Shown: positions 11,601 to 21,733 of the stretch, one piece after another | Numbering within the stretch: position 1 is the first letter of the stretch | Layout of the letters: each line of letters begins with the position of its first letter | From: Diplosphaera chodatii | Lineage: Eukaryota; Chlorophyta; Trebouxiophyceae; Prasiolales; Stichococcaceae | NCBI GenBank assembly: GCA_032358165.1 | Contig: JAALGY010000061.1 | Location: 1,240,001 to 1,304,000, forward strand | Direction: 5' to 3' | Length of the DNA stretch: 64,000 nt | Notes under the pieces: model-generated | What the model was told of the DNA's origin: nothing | Databases searched by the model: none | The model's input: only the letters and a program-made list of their open reading frames with translations | Translations under genes and position numbers: made by a program

Positions 11601-14600
11601 GACGGTGTGCTGCCAAGCCCGCATCCTATGTGACGGAATGGGTACTTGGAAGGCTCCTTCATGCGCATCTTTTGGAGGGTAGACCTGTCTCGCTCCTGTG
11701 ACAACGGCTGCTGCTTGTGTGTCTGCGCTTCATGCTCTTCTGTATGCTCCCTGCAGGGCAGCACGGGACCTTGATCCGCCCCGCACCGGCAGCGGCAGCT
11801 TTGGTCGCAAGTCGCCTCCCGTGCCACGCCCGCACGCTGCCACCAATGGCAGCGCTGACCGCCCTCTGCCGCCGAACAAAAAGGCGCGGGGCCCAGACGG
11901 CCTGTTCCAGGCCGAGCGCCCCGGCGGCGGGGCCCACCCTGCAGCAGCTGAGGCCCATGGCATGCAGCGCCCACTGCAGAACGGGCATGCCCCTGCAGCT
12001 GTCCGGCGCTCCACGCCTGACGGCGCCACCCCTTCAGAGGCACCCGCCCAGCCCAGCGGCGAGCCGTTCGCAAAGCCGACGCAGCCGCAGCCGCAGCCGC
12101 CGCCCCCAATGGCGCAGGCTGGCAACGGGCAGTTGCAGAGCGCCCCCAGCACTGGCAGCACGTCTGGACGGCCGCTGCCCCCGCGCCCGGTCATCATCGT
12201 GCCGCCTGCAGCTGCACCGCGAGCCCAGTCGGCAGGGCAGGCTCCGGCGTCTGTTCCCCAGCAACAGCGGCTGCTGCCTCAGGGCCAGCAGCAGCAGAGT
12301 CCGTCGCGGCCGCCCCCAGTGCTGGTGGTTCCGCCCCCCGCGGGCGCCCAGCCCTCCGGAGGCAGCCCGCCGCCTCAGACGTTGCAGCGCCCACCGTCTG
12401 CAGCATCCCAGCAGCCGCCGCCGCTGCCACAGCAACAGCAGCAGCAGCAGCAGGCGCCGAATGGCGTGCATCCGGACGGCCATGCGCAGCGGGCGGGTCC
12501 GCCGCCGCCGCAGCAGCTGGGCGGCCCCCCTGGGGTGCCGCCCGGCAGCGGGGTCCCGCACGGGGGATCGCCGCCGCCGCAGCCGCCGCACTACTACCAG
12601 GGCCCCGGCTCCCCACAGCGAAGTGGCCCAGGCATGCCCCTGGCGCCGCCCCAGCAGCAGCCCGGCGGCATGCTCGGCACCCCGCCGCCGCACATGATGA
12701 TGCAGCAGCAGTTTGGCGGCCCTGGCGCGCCGCCGCCGCACATGATGCCGCCGATGCCTGGCGGCATGATGCACGTGCCGCCTGGGGCGCCGCCCTACAT
12801 GATGGGCGGCCCCCAGGTGGGTGGGCCGCCAGCCATCAGCGGCCCGCCGGCCATGGCCGGCGCCCCCGGAGCCTTCATGGTGCCGCCAGCAATGCACGGC
12901 GGCTTTCCCCCAGGTCCGCGAGTTGCAGTGGCTCTCGCCGGAAAGCACTGATGTCCTGTCACAGCCCTGCAGGCTCTGCTGTGCTTGACAACGGCTCCAT
13001 TACTGGTGCTGCCTTCGCCAGCGCCTGCTTCAAACCGTCATGTTCTTGGCAAACTGGCGGTGCGGTGTGCAGGTGCAGCCGGTCCGATGCCTCCGCACCT
13101 GAACGGCCCGCCGCCGCACCCCATGCAGCAGGCCGGCCGCGCGCACCTGCCGCCGGACATGGGGCCCCCGCCGCCTCCCCCCGGCGCCCTGCCCTTCCCC
13201 CCCATGCAGGTGCGCACCGTGCACGCTGGGCGTGCACGCAGACATCACCTAACCTCTTGCCACTGTGCTGTGTGTCTTGTCGTATTTCAACAACAGGCTC
13301 TGGCGGCACTCCACCGACTGGCGTGGTTGATCTTTAACCGTTCCTACCAGTGAGCCCAGGGTCACTTGGGTACCTGCTGCCGCAGATGGCGGCGGATCCT
13401 GGGTATCCTGGGCCCGGCGGCATGCCGTCAGAGATGCTGCCGCCGCCGCACAGCCACCCTGGGGCATACCCTCCGCAGGGCCCACACCAGCAGCAGCCGC
13501 AGCAGCACTTCCTGGCGGACCCGCATGCGCCGCCGCCGCCGCCCGGGACCCCGCCCCTGCCAGAGGGCGGCACCCCGAAGGGTCAGCCCCCCCAGCAATG
13601 ACTGCTCTCAGAGAGCAGCAGGCGTTGCCATCCTGTTGGTGTGCTGGCTGCATCAGGGCTACTTCTGGAACATGTCCTGCAACACTGAATTGTTGCCTGT
13701 CCAGGTGTGCACAACCGGCAGCAGATGTGGGACGCGGCGCAGCGGCAGCAGCAGGGCGGCGGCTCGGCCCCGCCGGCGCCCAGCACCCCGCCCCGCGCCA
13801 CCATGCTGCGCGCCGCGGCGCAGCCCTTCGTACCGCGCGCGACGGCGCCCGCCTTCGTGCCCGGCGGCGCGTCCAGCCAGCGGTCGGGCTCGCCGCCCGC
13901 CAGCGAGGACTCGGCCGCCTCGGTCACCGCGCCGGCGGTGCCGCCGCAGCAGGAGCAGCAGGGGGTTCTGGCGACCGCTGACGAGCACCAGCCAGCGGCC
14001 GCTGCTCCGCAGGATCAGGCGCCATTTGTGCCCCAGCCGCAGCAGCAGCCGCCGCCGCCGCCGCCGCCACAGGCGCTGGGTTACGTGCCGCCCCACCTGC
14101 GCCGGCAGCACCAGCCCCAGCCGGCGCAGCAGCAGCCGCCGCAGGACGACGGCCAGCGGAAGGCCCCCGGCTCCGCTGCATCCACCGGCGACTCCCTGGA
14201 CCGGCAGTGGTCGGGCAGCGAGGCCTCCAGCCTCACCACAGCACCGGCTGCCGCGTACGGCGTGCCGCCCCGGCAGCAGCCGCCGCAGCAGCCGCCGCTG
14301 CCCTACCAACAGGCAGGCGCTGCAGCGCAGCAGCAGCAGCACCAGCAGCAGGCGGCTCACCAGCCCGTTGCAGCGGGGCCGCCGCAGGAACAGCGCCTGC
14401 AGCCGCCGTCGCAGTCCAACTCGGCGATGGACCTGCGCAGGATGGATGCAGCGGCAGCAGCGGAAGCAGAGCGCATGCACCACTCAGCCTCCCAGCCGGC
14501 GCTTGGAGGCACCGGCGGTGCGGCGCCGCCACGGGCCTGGTCCTCCATCGCGGCCGCCAACTCCGGCCCGGGCAGCGTCGGCAGCAGCGGCAGCGGCGCG

Positions 14601-17600
14601 CTCCCGGCCTCCCTGCGTGCCAGCAGCCAGCCGGGCGCCGGCATTAGTGGTGTGCAGCAGGCGGGGCAGCAGCAGGCGGGGCAGCAGCAGGCGGCCCGGC
14701 GGCCCGGCAGCAGCATGCGGGCGGCGTCCGCCGCCGGCACGCTGCACCCCAGCGGCTCGAGCCCCAGGCTGCAGGGGGAGCCCACCGGCAGCGGCGGCAC
14801 GTCGCCGACGCGCGGCACCGCTGCAGGGGGTCCTGGCGGCGCCACCGGCGTGCACCGTGCTGGCGGCGTGCTGTGGGACGGCCTGCAGCCCGATGCCCTG
14901 AGCCTGAAGCTCGTCAGGGGCCTGACCAGCGAGAGCGGCCAGAACAACTGCTTCCTGAACGTCGTCGTGCAGTCGCTGTGGCACCTGGGCTGCTTCCGCA
15001 GCGCGCTGCTGGGCCCGGGCCGCCCCGCGCCCCGCGGGCCCCCCGCCGACCAGCGCGTGCTGGACGCGCTGCTCAGCATCTTCCGCGCCTTTGCAGCGGT
15101 GCGCGGCCCTGCGTGCCCTCCTGCCTGCTGCTGTTATGCAGGAGACCTGGTGTTGCTGTAACTTCCGGTATGTGATGGCTCTGTGTGAGCGTGCTCATGG
15201 CTGCGGAGGGCTTCTTGAACAAGCTGTCCCTGGCAGCTTGTTCGTAGAGGTTATTGCTGTCATGAGCACTGGCACCTGCATGCTGTTTTGCCGGCTTCGC
15301 ATGACTCACTCCCCGTCTTTTCATGTTCGGAAGGCGACATCGCCTGCTCAGCTTTCTGTGCAGCATAGTGTCACTGATGGTCCCACGGTGTCCTGCAGGC
15401 GCCGGGTGAGCTGGACGTGCCCAACGGCGAGGCGGGCGCTCCGGAGTCACCCACCAGCGATGGCAGCGGCCAACTGCAGGTCAGCCCCTCATCATGTCAT
15501 GCATCTCGTTATTCAGTGATCATGAGCATGCTGGCCAGAGCGCTAGCAGATCATCGGTATTTTTCGTTCACGTGCAAGCTGCAAGCGTCCGTGCATGACA
15601 GCACTTGCGCTGCCTCCCACAGCAGCTCTGCTCCCTTGCCGTCATGACGCCGTGTCGAGCCGCTGCATTCTGCTGCAGGGTGGCTGGGCTGTCTCTCCAG
15701 CGGAGCTGCGCGAGGCGCTGGGCGCGCTGTCCGGCGGCGGCTTTGGCCTGTCCGACATGCACGACGCTGCCGAGGTGCTTGGCGAGCTGCTGGCCTGCCT
15801 CCACAGGTGCGCTCTATCTCCGATTGATACATGTCTACACCGTAATGTGCAGTAATGTGCACCTTGCCTGTGCATCAACCGTCAGGTTACCCGAGGGGTC
15901 CTTGCCATGTTCGAAAAGGTGAACCTCTGCTCTCGTTTTTGACTTCCAAAGAATGTTTCCAAGTGAAGGCTCGTGTCTGGCTCGAAGTCACATGGTGCTT
16001 GACGTCTGCTGTTCTGTAACACCAGGGCGGAGGTGGGCGCGACGGATGCGTCGAGCGACCCCCTGCTGCCACGGCGGGTGCGGCCGGCAGCGCTCAGCGG
16101 CGGCCGCCCCGGCGCCGGACCCGCCATGGCGATGGCAGGGCCCCGCAGCAGCGGCGCAGACAAGTACGGTCGCCTGGTCTCCCCGAACTGACCGCCACGG
16201 CGCACATGCAAACCAAAGCATCACTCTCAGCTGCTCTGGCGCAGTGTAGACCGTCTGACGCTTGGCATGCTGCCTTGCTTGTTCCTTGGGAGGGAAAGGT
16301 GGCTCCGCGCTGCCCGACCCTGCATGTGTCGGGCGCCGCCATGCGACTCACATATAAGCGTCGTGCCTGCAGGGGGCGCGCGGCCGTCAGCATGGTGCTG
16401 CGCCTGTTTGGGCTGGAGGTGCAGGTGCCCTGCCCGCCAGAGGACGATGGCAAGGCGCCCGGCCAGCCGAAGCAGCAGCAGCCGCAGCAGCAGCAGCGTC
16501 CACCCGTTAAGGTGCAGCACACCTTTTAGTGACTTGTGCTGGAGAGGGCATCTCCACAGCGCAACTGATCTGCCTGTCCCGCAGCTCATTAAGATGATGA
16601 GCTCACCGGCCTGCCGCCTCCCCCTGCTGCAGGGTGCGCCGGGCGACCTGGCGCAGTACTGGGAGTACTGCCACCTGGTGCCCGCCAAGGGGCTGCGCAC
16701 CGCCTACGACAGCCTGCTGGACGGCAGGTGCGGCCTGAGGCGTCGTGCACCCTGACTGCAGGGGTTTTGGGGGACGGCATACAGGTCACACCACCATGTG
16801 GAGGTTGTGCCGGGCGCACCGGCAGGCCGCTGACCTATCAATGTCTTGCGTGCAGCTTCGAGGAGATGCTGCGGGCGGCCGATGATGAGGAGGGCCTGCT
16901 GTCGCGCGCGGCGGGGGGCCTGGCCAACGGCGCCGGCGGCGCAGCCAGCGCCGTGGTCAAGACGCTGCTGCGCCGCCCGCGCGTCTTCATCCTCGGCGTC
17001 GTGTGGGAGACACCGCAGGTGCGGCTTCAGCATGTTCCACACGGAGACTGCGCAGCGTCAGTGCACGCAGGCTTGCCCAGGCTTGCAGCGTGCGCGATAG
17101 TGCATGTGTTGGTGCTCCACTTCAGGGCTCATCGGGGCCACAACCTGGTGATGCCCCCGTGTCCCCCCTGCCGCGAGTACACGCTTTGCAAACCATCACT
17201 GCTGGGCTGCAGGCGAAGGACGACGCCATCGCGAGCACGGTGGCGGCGCTCCGCACCGAGGTCGACGTCGGCGCCGTGTTCCGGGGCGTGCCCCCCGGCC
17301 CGCCCCACCGCCTGCGGTGCGTCCTGCCGCGCCGGCCAGCATCCTCCGTCACTCACTTGCCCATGTGTGAGCCTGCTACCACGGACTTCATGTGAGGCAC
17401 TCGCTGCTCAACATCTGACTGGGTAGCTGAGCAGGTTTGTTTTGTGCAACAGGTGCCTGGTCGCCTACTCGGGGCACCACTACCAGGCGTACGCTCTGGT
17501 GGAGGGGCTGGGCCGGTGGCTGCTGTTCGACGACGCGGCCATCAAGCTGGTCGGCGGCTGGCCCGACGTGGCCGCCAGCATGCGCGCCTGCCGCCACCAG

Positions 17601-17636
17601 CCCAGCCTGCTGTTCTACGAGCGGGCGGACCAGTAG
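5672..17636 (+). CDS. Ubiquitin carboxyl-terminal hydrolase-related protein (DUF629 + UCH)
   Basis: This is the plant/algal UCH-related type with a DUF629-like N-terminal half and a USP protease domain at the C-terminus, predicted to remove ubiquitin. The ATG at 5672 starts a Lys-rich leader (MGGINKKAPSSK). Early exons give RPFWEGVQPDERPELL (about 5970-6126) and a degenerate finger-like segment (about 6540-6720). Long charged helices follow to about 11300. A disordered Pro/Gln/Gly/Met-rich section fills about 11760-14870. The protease begins with GQNNCFLNVVVQSLWHL (catalytic Cys codon 14949-14951). It ends with YSGHHYQAY (catalytic His 17478-17480) and LLFDD, so Cys and His boxes look intact; stop 17634-17636. 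My exon tally is about 2,200 residues, well above the roughly 1,570 I recall for Arabidopsis relatives, mostly because of the insert. I see no recognisable DUF627. Two adjacent genes remain possible but less likely, because the open exon chain is continuous. Confidence 0.83.
12430..12453 (+). repeat. CAG/CAA run encoding eight glutamines
   Basis: Eight consecutive Gln codons (one CAA, seven CAG) sit inside the Pro/Gln-rich insert of the UCH-related protein. Shorter Gln runs occur nearby (about 12285-12300, 14040-14050, 14325-14350). It is a coding microsatellite and may vary in length between strains. Confidence 0.9.
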
Positions 17637-19380
17637 TCGTCAGCAGCAAGCACAGCGGCAGCCAGTGCTCGGCCGTGCAGCGCGCCTGCTGCCGTCAGCC
17701 AGCAGGTGTGTTGGACATTCTACCGAGCGGAACTAGCTAGCTGGCAGGGTTCGTGGGACAGCGCGCCAGCACCTGCAGTGGCGCTTGGCAGCAGGCAGAG
17801 GCGCAGCGACGGCACTGCCACTGAGCGCAGTGCGGGCAGTCGCTGCTCATGCAGTTTGACCGGCAGCGCAGGCGGCTGGGCATGGTGCGGCCATCATCCG
17901 GATGAGACCTTGCCGGTCGGAACTGCTGGTCGGAATGGAGAAGAACGCAGCATGTGGGTCTGGGTCTGGTCTACAGGGTAGTTAGCAATGGGCACAGGAG
18001 GAAACTGGCAGGGCATACCAGCTGTGCCACAACAATTTTGGAAGAGCGTCTGGGCGAACATTGGGGATGCATTGCATGTTTCGCTTTTGTTGGGTGGCAA
18101 TGGTGCGTTTTCGGCACCAGGTTGCAGATTCTGCCTGCTTGTGCCTACCACAGCCGCTGCAGCATTCTGCTGTGGATGTCCCACTTCAGAGCGGCAGCGG
18201 TAGCGCCAGTGGGCTGCACCTGCTGCCTGTGGGCAGTCTCTAAACAGGCCTTGCCCTCGCAGTGTCAGGGTGAAGGTGCAGATGCTAATTCTTACGAACA
18301 CCACTTTCTTGAGCAAGTCCGGGTCGATGGTCGTATGTGAGGAGGAGAATTTGTTACGATGAGTTGGCTGCTCTTGTGCGCGTTGGTCTTGTCGGAGCAG
18401 CCTGCTTGCCAGTCTGGGGCTTCTGCACTGCAGCTTGAGGGCAGCTGCTCGACTCTGCTGCCGGGTGGTTGTTTGCTGCACGTCGGGCCAGATGATGCAA
18501 CTGGTGGTGATCCAAACATCTTCGGGTCCTGCACTGGCTGTGGATGGTCTGGTTGCAAACGTACTGAAACACCAACACGATCAGCGGGGAAGAGCTGAGA
18601 TACAGACATAGGGTATCCCGGTACACTTGTCCGCAGCCTGTCATGCTTGTCACACTGCCACTGCCAAAGTACCGCACAACCTACATCACATCCTCAGCGT
18701 TACCGTATGTTCACCATTTCGAATCGCATGGATTCCATTGCTGCATGTTTGTCTGCAGTCAGGCGTGTTGGTTGCTGCAGAGCTGCCAAAGCCACGGGGT
18801 CGTGCCGCCTTTGCATCTGCTGATGGCTCCAGCCTGGAAGAGTGTCGCACCTCGGTCTGCCTATTTCGAACGTCATTGACAACAACTGCACTGTGGCATG
18901 GCGTCCGAAACATGTAGATCAGCTGAGCACAGGCCAATTGTTATACCAGGCACCACTGACATGGATACAGCAGTGAACATGGGTACTGATTCTAGTTCAC
19001 CCAGCATCGCGGTGATTGAGACGTCAGCGAGGCACAGTCAAGATGACATGGTGTCGACTGCCAAACTGGTGTGTACGAAGTGCGGCGCAGCAAAAACTGC
19101 ATGTTGCCTCTGCAATGCTGTCTGGAATCCAAGTACGAATGCTTGATGCATGTTACCTCGTGGTGATGGGAGTGGCGAATCGCATGCGTCCGCTGTCGCC
19201 CTTTGGCACATGGCCTCCGAAGGCTACCGGCTTGGGCGCCCTTGCCCCACCTTCATGACAATGTGACTATGGAACTTGCAGCGATTGCTGTGCCACACAT
19301 GGGTTTGCTGAGGTGGCGATATATTGCCGAGGTGGAGACATATTGCTGAGCGCACATGTGGCGTTTGAGTGTGTCGCACT
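17637..19380. other. 1.7-kb gap: long 3' region, no confident gene
   Basis: This lies between the stop codons of the plus-strand UCH-related gene and the minus-strand polyglycine gene, so it should hold two 3' UTRs. No plus-strand TGTAA was seen from 17637 to about 18300. Two ORFs stand out. The one at 18359-18598 begins with a signal-peptide-like MSWLLLCALVL but shows no family and poor codon bias. The 82-codon ORF at 18898-19146 ends with a Cys cluster (CTKCGAAKTACCLC) that could bind zinc. Both could be chance, so I do not call them genes. Confidence 0.4.
19305..19350. repeat. 19-bp imperfect tandem repeat
   Basis: The unit ttgctgaggtggcgatata (19305-19323) is followed directly by a copy with three changes (19324-19342) and a partial third copy (19343-19350). 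It lies just 3' of the stop of the minus-strand gene ending at 19381, probably in its 3' UTR. Confidence 0.8.
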
Positions 19381-21342
19381 CTAGAGCGCCGCTGGTGTGA
19401 GTAGAACATGGGTTGGCAGTGGGCAAGAGGCCTCACCCTCGGCTGCGATCGCGGCACACTCAATGCTGCCGTGCAGCAGCGGCCCTGGGGCGAATGCCGC
19501 ATCCTTCATCTTTGCAGGCGCCACCCCGGTGATGTACACACTCGCTACCTGTGATGTGTGCAAGGCACTATTATGGGCGGGTGACTGCACAGTGATGACG
19601 TCACCTGCATCTCAGTTCAAGAGCCCAAATGGCATCAGCGATGCCCACTACACTGCTGGTGGACCATCACATACATGCCCCAGAAGCCAAACATCAACAT
19701 GCATAAAGACTCTGTGCATTGCCACTACCGTGAAGATGGGGCGGCAGATGCCATAGTCAGCGGAGGCTGCCTTGCCGCGAGGCGACGCCGCGCCTCCGCC
19801 GCCACGTTCGCAACTTGCGCCCTGCTTGCTGCGAGGCTGTCCGCCGCCGCCGCCGCCGCCGCCCTTGGAGAGTAAAGTGGACAGCGCCACACTCAGGCGC
19901 ACAGTTGCCCGCACCGCCACCCTGCCACCCTCGCTCACCTGAGAACGCAGCACAAATTTTCAATACATCATCACACAAAGCATGGGTGTGCGCATGGAGC
20001 AAAGATCAGCATCATAGGAGATGATGCGCAGCACGGCAGCTGCACAGGCTGAATCAGCATCTGTTGCTGCACGTTCCTCCAGGTGCTGAATCCACCGCTG
20101 TCTGCATGGTTGGGTGAGTAATAGGGCATCGAGGTTGCACCTGCATCATGGCGTCAGCCAGGGGGAGGGGCGGCCCCTCGCCACCGTCCGTCTTTCGGAA
20201 GTGGTCCACCGCCACAGCGCCGCCGCCGCCGCCGCCCAGCGCCGCATCAAACCACACCTGCACGTGCCAGGACGGCGTTTCAGCCTTCATTGCTACCGCA
20301 TCAAGCATGCTGCAGCGCGTCTTGTGTGCGACGATGTCAGCAGTGCAGCAGCATCAACCTCACACGCCTCTGCCACTCTCTTCGTCTTACCAAGGAGCCA
20401 TGCTTGGGGCCGAAATTGAAGCGCCGCATGTCAAGAGCCATGTGGGAACCGTCCCAGGCCCAGGAAGAAAGTGGCGCCACCAGCTGCTCGACAAAGGGCT
20501 CCTTGGCAAGGCCCAGACGGATCCAGGCCACGTTCTGCTGCCTGCACTGTAGAAAAGTGAAGTCACCGCACGTTGAACGCCAAAGCAGGTGACATGCTAA
20601 ATCTCCGAGTTCAGCCCCATGCACATTAGGTGCCGCAGTCTTGCTGGCAGACCAATGGCGGCACCACAACACCGTGCCATCTGGTGCTGGCATCTGTGCA
20701 GAGATCAGTTCATGGTTGCACACCCGCCATGGCTGCACACAGCTGCTGGTGCAATGATAGCCTCCAGCTTGACAAAGGGCTGCGCATGCTGCAGACCTGC
20801 GGTGCAGTAGGGCAAGTAAAGAGCCCTCTGTTCATTTTATGCTGCAATGCCATGGGTAGAGGCAAGCACTTCTAGTCGTTCCTGGCGGTGCTGCATATCA
20901 ACCTGACTGGGTACTGCGTACACAGACGAGGTTGACGACTCAACCACAACGACATGAAAGCTAGACATGTCTTTCTTGTGTGCACACAGCTGCGCTCACC
21001 TGTACCAGGAATGTGGAAGCAGACGTCCAGCCAGCTGCACTTCAGGCCCGTCTGGCTGTCAATCCCTGCACGCTGCCGTTCAGCATGTGAGACCGCCGCC
21101 TTGAGTTGCGGATCAGAGTCCAGGCTTGGCATCCTGGCAAGTTCTGCTGTTACTGCGGCCACGGATGTGCTGCGTGGGTCGGACGGGTCCGATTCTTGTG
21201 CTGTGCAGTGCTCTGCTGGGCCGCAGACGACGTCCGTTTTGCCCCTGCCGTCACCAGCCTTCAGTGCCTGGCCATCTGGTGCATCCCGGAACCTGAAGTC
21301 GGACTCTGCTGTGCTGCTGTATCTGTTTCGAGAGCTGAACAT
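19381..21342 (-). CDS. Unrecognised multi-exon protein with polyglycine tracts
   Basis: I cannot name this gene. A chain of about seven exons can be read on the minus strand. Exon 1 runs from ATG 21342 (MFSSRNRYSSTAESDF) to CSWLDVCFHIPGT at about 21003. Then come a short exon reading HAQPFVKLEAIIAPAAVC (about 20795-20730), DGTVLWCRHWSASKTAAP (about 20697-20632), a Trp-rich exon with LGLAKEPFVEQL and MALDMRRFNFGPKHG (about 20550-20400), SWHVQVWFDAAL plus six Gly (about 20300-20130), and VALSTLL plus eight Gly and YGICRPIFT (about 19940-19740). The last exon has ALHTSQVASVYITGVAPAK and stops at 19381. Clean frames, good donors and Trp/Phe-rich blocks indicate a real globular protein. No signal peptide or membrane helix is obvious. 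A start upstream of 21342 is possible. Confidence 0.5.
19841..19863 (-). repeat. GGC repeat encoding eight glycines
   Basis: A run of GCC on the plus strand (GGC on the coding strand) gives eight consecutive glycines inside an exon of the unrecognised gene at 19381-21342, flanked by Lys before and Gln-Pro after. Confidence 0.85.
20219..20236 (-). repeat. GGC repeat encoding six glycines
   Basis: This is a second GGC run in the same unrecognised gene. It encodes six glycines between FDAAL and AVAVDHF, so it reads as a loop insertion inside an otherwise ordered segment. Confidence 0.85.
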
Positions 21343-21733
21343 CGCACGCTCGTTGTGACGGGATGCGGCATGCACATGCAGCTTGGCCACCAGGAATCAG
21401 CAGAATCTGTTGCCACTACAGGCATGTCTTCCCTGGAGCCGCCGTTTTCTCCGCCGTGCGCTGGAATATCCGCCTGCATTGCACGCTTGCTGTTCAGCAT
21501 ACGCGAACCTGATGACCTGTCACCTCGCGCGACGGGACCGTCAATCTTGGATGTGCCGAGACTGATGAAGGTCACCTCCCTCTGGAGGTGATCACTCGTC
21601 GATTACAACATCTGGTTACTTGCCTCTATAGAATTTCTACGGCAAGCAATCCATCAGCGCAGCAGCACAGGCGACATACAAAGGCTGCAATTCAATCCCC
21701 CACACAGCAGCCCCATGCGCCACTCGTCATGTA
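21343..21733. other. Gap between ABCG stop and the polyglycine gene start
   Basis: These 391 bases carry the ABCG 3' UTR, with a TGTAA signal at 21603-21607, and the promoter of the downstream gene. A minus-strand frame at about 21500-21360 (MLNSKRAMQADIPAHGG...) could be an extra 5' exon of the polyglycine gene, but I found no clear splice linking it. Confidence 0.45.
21603..21607 (-). promoter_or_regulatory. Candidate TGTAA poly(A) signal for the ABCG gene
   Basis: TTACA on the plus strand is TGTAA on the coding strand, 127 bases after the ABCG stop codon. Motif and spacing suit a green-algal poly(A) signal. Confidence 0.5.

Noticed and set aside
12034..12948. 304-codon minus-strand ORF
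   Set aside because: It is an antisense shadow of the same repetitive GC-rich exon, made of Arg/His/Ala runs with no family signal.
13366..14901. 511-codon plus-strand ORF, extremely Arg/Ser-rich
   Set aside because: It is an alternative frame of the UCH-related gene's Pro/Gln-rich exon. The frame giving GQNNCFLN is the real one, and the Arg/Ser composition is typical of GC-rich shadow frames.
18359..18598. Signal-peptide-like ORF starting MSWLLLCALVL
   Set aside because: Only the first 12 residues look like a signal. The rest is Gly/Cys/Ser-rich without a family, codon use is poor, and it lies in a probable 3' UTR region.
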